A stretch of 6,365 nucleotides of DNA, from contig JAOPUQ010000474.1 of assembly GCA_025963425.1 (NCBI GenBank), forward strand, positions 1-6,365, written 5' to 3'. Position 1 is the stretch's first letter, and each line of letters starts with the position of its first letter. Positions 1-5,304 of the stretch are shown one piece after another. The DNA is from Modestobacter sp. (GTDB lineage: Bacteria; Actinomycetota; Actinomycetes; Mycobacteriales; Geodermatophilaceae). The notes under the pieces were generated by a model. It did no database searches and was not told where the DNA came from. It was given only the letters and a program-made list of their open reading frames with translations. The position numbers and the translations under genes are program-made.

Positions 1-550
1 GGCCGGCATCGAGACCGTCTACCAGGACCTCGCGATGGCCCCGGCGCTCGACATCGCCACCAACCTCTTCCTCGGTCGGGAGATCAAGCGCAAGGGTCCG
101 CTGGGCTCGGTCCTGCGCATGATCGACGTCAAGGAGATGCGCAAGCAGTCGCGCAAGCAGATGGACGAGTTGGGCATCACCACGCTGCAGTCGATCACCC
201 AGCCGGTCGACAGCCTGTCCGGCGGGCAGCGACAGACCGTCGCCGTCGCCCGCGCCGCCGCCTTCGGCCGCCGGGTCGTCATCATGGACGAGCCCACGGC
301 GGCACTCGGTGTCCGCGAGTCCAAGGGCGTGCTGGACCTGATCAATCGGATCAAGGGCAGCGGGATACCGGTCGTCCTGATCAGCCACGACATCCCCGCG
401 GTCTTCGAGGTCGCCGACCGGATCCACATCCACCGGCTCGGCCGCCGCGCGACGGTGGTGCGCCCGCAGGACCACACCATGAACGAGGTCGTCGGGATCA
501 TGACCGGCGCGCTCCCCGCGCCGCCGGTGAAGGACGAGGTCGCCTCGTGA
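1..550 (+). CDS. frcA: Sugar ABC transporter ATP-binding protein, FrcA/RbsA type (5' end missing)
   Basis: This is the C-terminal 182 residues of the cytoplasmic ATPase that powers a carbohydrate (ribose/fructose-class) ABC importer. The reading frame is open from base 2, so the gene starts before the window and the Walker A motif is not visible. The visible part opens with the Q-loop (TVYQD, glutamine at visible residue 8), then LSGGQRQ signature (about 72-78), Walker B VVIMDEP (about 92-98) and the H-loop histidine in LISHD (about 129). There is one nucleotide-binding domain and the protein ends about 50 residues after the H-loop, as in single-domain FrcA-like subunits of about 260 aa rather than in the duplicated RbsA/XylG proteins. 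The FrcK-like kinase two genes downstream supports the frc-like assignment. The family is near certain. The sugar transported cannot be read from the ATPase, so the symbol is a family label. Confidence 0.93.
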   Translation, partial: AGIETVYQDLAMAPALDIATNLFLGREIKRKGPLGSVLRMIDVKEMRKQSRKQMDELGITTLQSITQPVDSLSGGQRQTVAVARAAAFGRRVVIMDEPTAALGVRESKGVLDLINRIKGSGIPVVLISHDIPAVFEVADRIHIHRLGRRATVVRPQDHTMNEVVGIMTGALPAPPVKDEVAS

Positions 551-627
551 CCGAGCCGGCGAGGTCAGGCATGGGCGGCGCACCGTCGGACAGGCGGTCG
601 ACGAGTGCGGGCGAGGTCTCCCCATGA
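547..627 (+). CDS. Possible 26-codon small ORF bridging frcA and usp
   Basis: A GTG at 547 overlaps the frcA stop codon (GTGA), and the frame runs 26 codons to a TGA at 625-627 that overlaps the ATG of the next gene (ATGA). An in-frame ATG lies at 571. GAGG at 536-539 sits 7 nt before the GTG, and a second GAGG at 561-564 sits 6 nt before the ATG. The predicted peptide is small, polar and Gly/Ser/Arg-rich, with no membrane segment or motif I recognise. Four-base overlaps at both ends are typical of translationally coupled genes, so it could be a real small protein, a coupling device that carries ribosomes to usp, or a chance open frame in GC-rich spacer. I have no homology evidence. Confidence 0.3.
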   Translation: MTEPARSGMGGAPSDRRSTSAGEVSP

Positions 628-1028
628 CCGTCGTCGTGGGCTACGTGCCCGACGCCACCGGGTACCTGGCCGTCACCGAGGCGGCCCGTGAGGCGCGGTG
701 GCGGGAGACCGACGTCGTCGTCGTGAACGCGGTCGACTCGGTCGGCTACAGCCGGCCCACTGCCGCCGATGAACTGGACCTCGACGCCCTGGCGGCGCGG
801 TTGGACACCGAGGGCGTGCCGCACCGGATCAGGCACCTGGACATCGGCAGCGGCACCGCCTCCGACGCCGTCCTGGGCGTTGCGGAGGAGGTCGGCGCCG
901 AACTGCTCGTCGTGGGTATCCACCGCCGCTCCCCGGTCGGCAAGGTGCTGCTCGGCAGCAACGCCCAGCGCATCCTCCTGAACGCCCCGTGCCCCGTCCT
1001 CGCCGTCCGGGCCGACGCCACCGCCTGA
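624..1028 (+). CDS. Universal stress protein (UspA family)
   Basis: This 134-aa cytoplasmic single-domain Usp has the usual size and alpha/beta pattern: beta-1 TVVVGYVPD (2-10), a hydrophobic strand VVVVNAV (31-37), a helix around 80-92, then LLVVGIH (94-100) and a C-terminal strand PVLAVRA (124-130). The family nucleotide motif G-x2-G-x9-G-S/T lies at 98-112, but the second glycine is replaced by Arg101 (G98-I-H-R101, then nine residues, G111-S112), so ATP binding may be altered. The start is preceded by GAGG at 613-616, 7 nt upstream. The gene lies 73 nt after the transporter ATPase and on the same strand as the kinase gene, so it is probably in the sugar-uptake operon. Usp proteins often bind ATP/AMP and tune stress or transport responses; the partner here is unknown. 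I am sure of the family but not of the role. Confidence 0.9.
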   Translation: MTVVVGYVPDATGYLAVTEAAREARWRETDVVVVNAVDSVGYSRPTAADELDLDALAARLDTEGVPHRIRHLDIGSGTASDAVLGVAEEVGAELLVVGIHRRSPVGKVLLGSNAQRILLNAPCPVLAVRADATA

Positions 1029-1119
1029 CCTTGGCCGACCGGCGGCCGCGGAGGAGGCTGCTGCACCATCGCGTCCGGTCCCCGAGGTCAGGATGTCCCC
1101 GGGACGGACATGAGCAGTC

Positions 1120-1126
1120 AAGGAGG
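1120..1126 (+). promoter_or_regulatory. Ribosome binding site deciding the frcK start
   Basis: AAGGAGG lies 7 nt upstream of the ATG at 1134. This favours 1134 over the in-frame ATG at 1110, which sits before this site and would translate through it. Confidence 0.85.
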
Positions 1127-1133
1127 CACCTTC

Positions 1134-1829
1134 ATGTCGACCTTCCCGAGGTCACCGGTGCGTGAGGATGAGAGCCGCCCGGCGTCTGGACCGCCCCACC
1201 TCGACACCGTCGATCAGAACCATCTGGTGGCCAGGATCGAGGAGTTGGCCGCGGCCCATGACCGTGTGCTCCTGGGCATCACCGGATCGCCGGGCGCAGG
1301 CAAGTCGACGCTCGCCGCCGGCCTGGCCGAGGCGTTGCGCACGCGCGGGGTGCCGGTGGCCGCGGTCCCCATGGACGGCTTCCACCTCGCCGACGTCGAG
1401 CTCGACCGGCTGGGACGGCGGGAGCGCAAGGGCGCCATCGACACCTTCGACGGCTACGGCTACCTCGCCCTCCTGCGCCGGCTGGCCAGCGAGACGGGGA
1501 ACACGGTGTACGCGCCCACCTTCGACCGCACCACCGAGCAACCCGTTGCGGGCGCCATCGCCGTGGAGCCAGCGACACGGGTCGTCCTGACCGAGGGCAA
1601 CTACCTGCTCGACGAGTCCGGACCGTGGGGCGACGTCCGCAGGGCGCTCACCGAGGTCTGGTACTGCGACCTGCCGGACGACGTCCGGCGTCAACGGCTC
1701 GTCGCCCGGCACATCAGGTTCGGGAAGACCCCCGCTCACGCGCGGCAGTGGGTCGACGAGGTCGACCAGCGGAACGCCGAACGCATCGAGGCCGCACGGC
1801 GCCTGGCGGACCTCGTCGTCCACGCCTGA
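1134..1829 (+). CDS. frcK: FrcK-like nucleoside/nucleotide kinase family P-loop protein
   Basis: This is a 231-aa cytoplasmic kinase of the uridine kinase / phosphoribulokinase / pantothenate kinase superfamily. A variable N-terminus (1-30) precedes strand VLLGIT and Walker A GSPGAGKST (51-59). PMDGFHL (79-85) is the family's acidic substrate-side motif. RRERKGAIDTFD (95-106) resembles the substrate-loop region, and TEGNYLL (153-159) corresponds to the EGxxxL strand. The Arg-rich RLVARHIRFGKT (188-199) fits a lid, and DQRNAERI (211-218) follows. Length is typical. Genes of this type close the rhizobial frcBCAK fructose operon, and the FrcA-like ATPase just upstream gives the same context. It presumably phosphorylates a sugar or nucleoside-like substrate delivered by the transporter, but no substrate can be read from sequence. 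The gap to usp is 105 nt, with no obvious terminator between them. Confidence 0.85.
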   Translation: MSTFPRSPVREDESRPASGPPHLDTVDQNHLVARIEELAAAHDRVLLGITGSPGAGKSTLAAGLAEALRTRGVPVAAVPMDGFHLADVELDRLGRRERKGAIDTFDGYGYLALLRRLASETGNTVYAPTFDRTTEQPVAGAIAVEPATRVVLTEGNYLLDESGPWGDVRRALTEVWYCDLPDDVRRQRLVARHIRFGKTPAHARQWVDEVDQRNAERIEAARRLADLVVHA

Positions 1830-1856
1830 CCCGTCGCAGCACCACCGCTCAGTCGC

Positions 1857-1878
1857 CGTCGCACCGACAGGTGCGACG
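1857..1878 (+). terminator. Hairpin downstream of frcK
   Basis: A perfect 9-bp inverted repeat (CGTCGCACC / GGTGCGACG) encloses a GACA loop, 27 nt after the frcK stop. There is no T-tract, which is common for actinobacterial terminators. It is the first strong hairpin after the operon, so a transcription terminator is likely; the function is inferred. Confidence 0.6.
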
Positions 1879-2021
1879 CCGAGCTGAAGACCGGAGAGAT
1901 CGCGCACTTCTTCCGACGCCCCCGCGGTGCCGCTGCGGCAGGCGACCCCTCCCGTCCGCTCCCCGGCCGGGACCCACGACCCGCCCGGAGCGCGTCCGCA
2001 CGACGTGGCAGCACGCGGTCT

Positions 2022-2046
2022 CCCGAGGCCCCGAGGCCCCGAGGCC
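2022..2046. repeat. Three-copy 8-bp tandem repeat (CCCCGAGG)
   Basis: GAGG recurs at 2025, 2033 and 2041 with C-runs between, giving three copies of an 8-bp unit in the convergent gap between frcK and the dehydrogenase. Apart from this repeat and the hairpins at 1857-1878 and 2126-2151, I see no coding sequence in 1830-2149. Its purpose is unknown; slippage of GC-rich spacer is the simplest origin. Confidence 0.8.
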
Positions 2047-2125
2047 AGCTACGACCATTCGTCACGTCACCGCTTGTCGGCTCGAGTCGTGAGCCCCTGG
2101 CACATCCGACGAGTGGGTCGACCGG

Positions 2126-2151
2126 GACGTCTTCGTGCCGACGACGACGTC
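2126..2151 (-). terminator. Hairpin at the stop of the zinc dehydrogenase gene
   Basis: An 11-bp stem with one internal mismatch (2132/2145) and a 4-nt loop (2137-2140) starts within the dehydrogenase stop codon at 2150-2152 and extends downstream on the minus strand. The position fits a terminator or 3'-end stabiliser for that gene. It is symmetric enough to act on plus-strand readthrough from frcK as well. The function is inferred. Confidence 0.5.
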
Positions 2152-3199
2152 AGCGGGTGCGGCCTCTCGGGGCGTCGGGCCAGACGATCCCGATCTTGCC
2201 GCCGATCCCCGTGTCGGCGACCTCGTACGCGGCGTCGGCATCCGTGAGGGCGAACCGGTGCGTGACCACCCGCTCGGGATGCAGACGCCAGCGGGCCAGC
2301 CGGTCCAGCAGCTCGGCCATCCGCCACGTCGACGACACCCAGGATCCGGAGATCGTCAGCTGACGGTGGATGATCACCTCGCTGACGTCGACGGACAGGG
2401 TGCCACCCTCCCCGACCAGCGCTGCGCGACCCCAGCGACGAGTGTGCCGCAGCGCGGTGAGTTGCCCGGCGCCACTCCCGGAGCAGTCCACGGAGGTCTC
2501 GGCGCCGTCGCCCAGCAGGTTGCCGAGCTCCTCGTCGCTCCCAGCCACGGCGGAATCGACGGCGCCCATCTCGAGGGCGAGGCGGCGCCGGTCTGGGCTG
2601 GGGTCGGTGCCGACCACGGTCGAGGCACCCATGCTCTTTGCCAGCATCCCGGCTGCCAGGCCCACCGGGCCGAGGCCAGTGACGAGGAGCCGGTCGCGGC
2701 CGGAAACCTCGATGCGGCAGAGGGCTTCGTACGCGGTGCCGAACCCGCATGCGACGCAGGCACCGTCGAGGAACGTCAGCTCCTCCGGGAGACACAGCAG
2801 GTCGCGCTCCTCCGCCAGGAGGAAGTCGGCGTGACCACCGTCGCGCTGCCAGCCGTAGGCCGCCCGGGCGGGGGACGCGCAGCTGATCTGGTATCCGCGC
2901 CGGCACTCGTCGCACTGGCCGCAGCCGCTGATGTGGTACACCACGACGCGGTCGCCGACGCGCAGCCGCGTGACCCCAGATCCGGTCTCGACGACCTGGC
3001 CCGATGGTTCGTGCCCCCCGATCACGCCCTGGTAGGCCTCCGGACCCTCACCGAGGTGCTCCCGGTAGATGGCGCGCAGATCACTGCCGCAGATGGTGGA
3101 TGCACGCATCTCGAGGACGACCTGCCCGAAGCCGGGTGCGGGATCAGGAACCCCCCGCAGGTCGACCGTACGGTCGCCGGGCAGGTACGCACCGAGCAT
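2150..3199 (-). CDS. Zinc-dependent medium-chain alcohol/polyol dehydrogenase
   Basis: This 349-aa cytoplasmic oxidoreductase belongs to the MDR/Zn-ADH superfamily (threonine/sorbitol dehydrogenase-like). The N-terminal GroES-like domain holds catalytic-zinc ligands C37 (STICGSD) and H63-E64 (GGHEPSG). C151 in CGFGTAYEAL aligns with the third ligand of classical ADHs. Structural-zinc cysteines are C93, C96, C99 and C107. The Rossmann domain has GLGPVG (175-180), and D199 after the second strand (VVGTDPS) predicts NAD(H) over NADP(H). The likely reaction is reversible NAD-linked oxidation of a secondary alcohol or sugar alcohol; the substrate is unknown. I chose the ATG at 3199 because GGAGG lies 6 nt upstream and the MDR N-terminus begins there; the open frame extending to 3307 adds 36 Gly/Ala/Pro-rich residues without family match. 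It is monocistronic as seen, convergent with frcK and divergent from rpf, so a link to the sugar operon is only possible. Confidence 0.92.
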   Translation of the reverse strand: MLGAYLPGDRTVDLRGVPDPAPGFGQVVLEMRASTICGSDLRAIYREHLGEGPEAYQGVIGGHEPSGQVVETGSGVTRLRVGDRVVVYHISGCGQCDECRRGYQISCASPARAAYGWQRDGGHADFLLAEERDLLCLPEELTFLDGACVACGFGTAYEALCRIEVSGRDRLLVTGLGPVGLAAGMLAKSMGASTVVGTDPSPDRRRLALEMGAVDSAVAGSDEELGNLLGDGAETSVDCSGSGAGQLTALRHTRRWGRAALVGEGGTLSVDVSEVIIHRQLTISGSWVSSTWRMAELLDRLARWRLHPERVVTHRFALTDADAAYEVADTGIGGKIGIVWPDAPRGRTR

Positions 3200-3205
3200 G
3201 GGAAA

Positions 3206-3210
3206 CCTCC
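3206..3210 (-). promoter_or_regulatory. Ribosome binding site deciding the dehydrogenase start
   Basis: Minus-strand GGAGG, inside a longer AGGGAGGT, lies 6 nt before the ATG at 3199 and supports that start over the longer open frame beginning at 3307. Confidence 0.8.
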
Positions 3211-3330
3211 CTGGACCGGGAGCAGGACTCGTGGCCAGCGCCGGAGCGCCGCCGCGGTGTCCCATCAGCGCTCGCCCTGTGCCCCAGCCGAGCAAGGCGC
3301 ACACCACGGGGACGCAGGCCTCGCTGCAGA

Positions 3331-3552
3331 CGGCGGCACCGTCACCTGCACGCCGCGTGGGCCGAAGTCACCAACACCACGCCCGGCTCGGCAGGCCAGC
3401 TGCCGGTCCCGTTGCGCTCGGTCGTCCACGTGCACCTGCGGGGCGAGCGCGACGGCGCGCTGCTCGTGGTGATCCTGACCGACACCGCCGGAGCACGCGC
3501 CCCGCCTGGCGATCAGCAAGACGCCCGGGAGCAGGGCGCGGTGCTCCCCTGA
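3331..3552 (+). pseudogene. Coding-like stretch without a start, possible gene remnant
   Basis: In the plus frame ending at the TGA at 3550-3552, the part from about 3358 to 3490 has strongly G/C-biased third positions and reads like a folded protein segment, with alternating hydrophobic strands (SVVHVHLRGERDGALLVVIL). There is no credible start with a Shine-Dalgarno site, and the frame loses this character after about 3495. It may be the decayed tail of a gene, a short unrecognised gene, or chance in GC-rich DNA. I do not recognise a family. The rest of the 3200-3657 spacer holds no gene that I can support. Confidence 0.2.
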
Positions 3553-3617
3553 CCACGGGTTCTCGGTGGACGGCCCCTCGTGTGACTGGCATCTCGGCGA
3601 CAATGCACATAACTGCA

Positions 3618-3647
3618 CGTAGCGTTTTGGCTGCGCTCAGCTAATAC
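3618..3647 (+). promoter_or_regulatory. Putative rpf promoter region
   Basis: TAATAC at 3642-3647 is a passable -10 hexamer in a locally less GC-rich stretch (about 3597-3650). It would place the transcript start around 3653-3655, just before the riboswitch's closing stem. No convincing -35 is seen 16-18 nt upstream, so the assignment is weak and an alternative sigma factor or activator may be involved. Confidence 0.3.
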
Positions 3648-3657
3648 GGGCGCGGCG

Positions 3658-3822
3658 CCGGTCCGCCAAACCCTGCCCACCGGCTGTCATCCCAGAGAAC
3701 TCAGGGCAGGGGTGGGGGACCCACGTTCACGGCGCGCTGCGCGCGCCTCGGGGTGAAGCCGCGCATAGCGGCCGGGCACCGATCGTCCGAACCCGACAGC
3801 TCACCTCGCCGGCGGTGATCGG
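3658..3822 (+). ncRNA. c-di-AMP riboswitch (ydaO/yuaA class) in the rpf leader
   Basis: The leader carries the conserved blocks of the actinobacterial ydaO/yuaA element in order: GGTCCGCCAAACCCTG (3660-3675), GGGGTGGGGGACCCA (3709-3723), GGGGTGAA (3750-3757) and CGAACCCGACAGCTCACCTC (3788-3807). Variable hairpins lie between them: GGCGCG/CGCGCC (3731-3747) and GCCGC/GCGGC (3758-3772). The closing P1 helix can be drawn from 3658-3667 pairing with 3811-3822, with a two-base bulge and one G-U pair. This class binds cyclic di-AMP and usually turns expression off when ligand is high; it is a recurrent leader of actinobacterial cell-wall hydrolase genes. Here the 3' strand of P1 reaches the first two bases of the rpf Shine-Dalgarno GGAG, which is consistent with translational blocking. 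I see no separate terminator hairpin between the aptamer and the start codon. Confidence 0.93.
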
Positions 3823-3824
3823 AG
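3821..3824 (+). promoter_or_regulatory. rpf ribosome binding site overlapping riboswitch P1
   Basis: GGAG lies 7 nt before the ATG at 3832. Its first two bases can pair with CC at 3658-3659 at the end of riboswitch helix P1, so access by the ribosome may depend on ligand state. Confidence 0.75.
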
Positions 3825-3831
3825 AATCACC

Positions 3832-4929
3832 ATGGCCAAACATCGTGCACCGCGCTATGTCCGCACCAAGAAGGCTCTCGCCGGCGTTCCCGTCGCGGCA
3901 GGCGCCACCGTCGTCGGACTCGGCGTCCTGAGCTCCCCGGCGCAAGCCGCCACCACCCACGACTGGACCGGGGTGGCCCAGTGCGAGTCCGGCGGGAACT
4001 GGGGCACCAACACCGGCAACGGCTACTACGGGGGGCTGCAGTTCAGCCCGGCGACCTGGGCCGGGTACGGGGGCGCCACCTTCGCGCCCCGCGCCGACCT
4101 GGCGACCCCGGCGCAGCAGGTCGAGATCGCCGAGAAGGTGCTCTCCGGGCAGGGCATCGGCGCATGGCCGACCTGCGGGAAGCGCCTGACTGGCGGCACC
4201 ACCACGGCCACCGCCGTGGCGCCTGCTCCCGTACCGGCACCCCCTGCCGAACAGCCGAGCGCTGCCCCGGCGACGACTCAGGCTGACGACGCCGACACCC
4301 GCGTCCGCCACGTCGCCCAGGTGGGTGACTACGCGGTGAAGCGTGGTGACACGGTGGTGAAGATCGCCGCCGCCCACGGCCAGTCGTGGCGCGGGCTGTA
4401 CCAGCGCAACGTCGACGTCATCGGGAGCAACCCCAACCTCATCACCCCGGGTCAGGTACTGGTGACCTCCGGGTCGGAGGAGGCGGCACCAGCAGCGGCA
4501 GCCCCCGCCGTTGCAGTGGCCCCCGCCGTTGCGGTGGCCCCCGCCGCCGCCACGGCGACTGCTGTCGCGCACATCTCGAACAGCGCGGGAAACGTGAAGC
4601 CGCACGTGCAGGCTGCCGCCAACGCGGTCGTCGCCAACGTGCCCGGCGTGGACGGCATCACCATCGGCGGCACCCGCGCCAGCGCCGTCGACCCGAAGGG
4701 TCACCCGTCCGGGCTGGCGCTCGACTACATGGTCGGCTCCAACGCCGCCCTCGGCGACGCGGTCGCTCAGTACCACATCGCCCACTGGGACGAGCTCGGC
4801 GTGGACTACGTCATCTGGCAGCAGAAGATCCTCACCTCGCCGACCGGCTCCTGGAAGCAGATGGCGGACCGCGGGAGCGCGACGGCGAACCACATGGACC
4901 ACGTCCACGTCAACTACCGGGCGGCGTGA
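3832..4929 (+). CDS. rpf: Secreted resuscitation-promoting factor with LysM and M15-like C-terminal domain
   Basis: This 365-aa exported protein is predicted to cleave and remodel peptidoglycan, an activity tied to exit from dormancy and spore or cell outgrowth. A signal peptide has a basic start, a hydrophobic core (about 17-34) and a likely AQA cleavage near 39-40. The Rpf transglycosylase-like domain spans about 42-115 (DWTGVAQCESGGNW), with catalytic Glu52 and the usual Cys51-Cys115 pair. An Ala/Pro linker leads to a LysM peptidoglycan-binding domain (about 166-212; YAVKRGDTVVKIAAAHG to NPNLITPGQVL), then an Ala/Pro/Val repeat linker (216-246). The C-terminal domain (about 247-362) resembles the ARB_07466-like, M15/VanY-type fold: HPSGLALD supplies H291 and D298, and HMDHVHV supplies H354/H357/H359 as possible zinc ligands. 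The ATG follows GGAG and the c-di-AMP riboswitch. The Rpf assignment is firm; peptidase activity of the last domain is inferred. Confidence 0.95.
   Translation: MAKHRAPRYVRTKKALAGVPVAAGATVVGLGVLSSPAQAATTHDWTGVAQCESGGNWGTNTGNGYYGGLQFSPATWAGYGGATFAPRADLATPAQQVEIAEKVLSGQGIGAWPTCGKRLTGGTTTATAVAPAPVPAPPAEQPSAAPATTQADDADTRVRHVAQVGDYAVKRGDTVVKIAAAHGQSWRGLYQRNVDVIGSNPNLITPGQVLVTSGSEEAAPAAAAPAVAVAPAVAVAPAAATATAVAHISNSAGNVKPHVQAAANAVVANVPGVDGITIGGTRASAVDPKGHPSGLALDYMVGSNAALGDAVAQYHIAHWDELGVDYVIWQQKILTSPTGSWKQMADRGSATANHMDHVHVNYRAA
4501..4551 (+). repeat. 18-bp in-frame tandem repeat in the rpf linker
   Basis: Two near-identical 18-bp units (4501-4518 and 4519-4536, differing at one base) and a partial third (4537-4551) encode APAVAV repeats in the flexible linker between the LysM and C-terminal domains. 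The unit is a multiple of three, so copy-number change would lengthen or shorten the linker without a frameshift. Confidence 0.9.
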
Positions 4930-4985
4930 GCCACCCAGGATGCAGCCCTCCAGCTCGACCAGCACCGGAGGTCTGACGGGCGAGC

Positions 4986-5014
4986 CCCGGCTCGCGGTGC
5001 AGGCGCGAGCCGGG
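4986..5014 (+). terminator. Strong hairpin terminator downstream of rpf
   Basis: A perfect 11-bp GC-rich stem (CCCGGCTCGCG / CGCGAGCCGGG) with a 7-nt loop lies 56 nt after the rpf stop. The typical actinobacterial form without a U-tract makes it the best candidate for ending the rpf transcript. Confidence 0.8.
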
Positions 5015-5030
5015 ACTCACACGGGAGTGG

Positions 5031-5056
5031 CCCTCTACCCCTGACCGGGTAGGGGG
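5031..5056. terminator. Second hairpin in the rpf-HD gene convergent gap
   Basis: A 10-bp stem with one G-T wobble (5034/5053) and a 6-nt loop (5041-5046) lies 16 nt after the first terminator hairpin. It can form in either transcript and may be a backup or bidirectional terminator. Confidence 0.55.
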
Positions 5057-5111
5057 TCATTCCCGTATCGGCTGTGCGGTGACGCCGAAGAGGAGATGCG
5101 TCCGCCTCCTT

Positions 5112-5145
5112 CCTGCGGGGGGCTGTCGGCCCGGTGCCCCGCAGG
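5112..5145. other. 9-bp stem hairpin with structured loop in the convergent gap
   Basis: A perfect 9-bp inverted repeat (CCTGCGGGG / CCCCGCAGG) encloses a 16-base loop that can itself form a short GGC/GCC stem. It sits in the 4930-5352 gap, in which I see no supportable gene. It may be another transcription terminator or an RNA structure of unknown role. Confidence 0.5.
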
Positions 5146-5251
5146 CAGTCCCGACGTTCTCGACGCGTCGTCCCAGGCCCACCTTTTCGGATCGGCCGCG
5201 GTCAGGGGGCTCAGCGGAGGGGTGAGCGACCGCCGGGCATGGCGGGCGAAG

Positions 5252-5276
5252 GCGATCCGCGATCCGCGATCCGCGA
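5252..5276. repeat. 7-bp tandem repeat (GCGATCC), about 3.6 copies
   Basis: GCGATCC repeats perfectly at 5252, 5259 and 5266, followed by a partial GCGA. It lies in non-coding convergent sequence 77 nt beyond the stop of the HD gene. The function is unknown; replication slippage is the likely origin. Confidence 0.85.
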
Positions 5277-5304
5277 AAGTCCTACGGCCGCGCCCGACGT
5301 TCGT

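Noticed and set aside
498..1121. Minus-strand open frame of 207 codons opposite usp
   Set aside because: Low-complexity Gly/Arg-rich translation with no recognisable domain, opposite a clear Usp gene.
1110..1133. Upstream in-frame ATG at 1110 as the frcK start
   Set aside because: AAGGAGG at 1120-1126 is spaced ideally for the ATG at 1134 and lies inside the extension.
3200..3307. N-terminal extension of the dehydrogenase to an ATG at 3307
   Set aside because: The extra 36 residues look like translated spacer, and the ATG at 3199 has a strong Shine-Dalgarno and the family N-terminus.
2135..3472. Long plus-strand open frame of 445 codons opposite the dehydrogenase
   Set aside because: The minus-strand gene carries complete family motifs and a Shine-Dalgarno; the opposite frame shows neither.
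3581..3596. CRP-like TGTGA half-site upstream of rpf
   Set aside because: Only the left half matches; the expected TCACA half is absent, so one pentamer is not enough.
3727..4965. Long minus-strand open frame of 412 codons opposite rpf
   Set aside because: It is Gly/Arg/Val-rich shadow sequence of a well-supported gene in GC-rich DNA, without motifs or a ribosome binding site.
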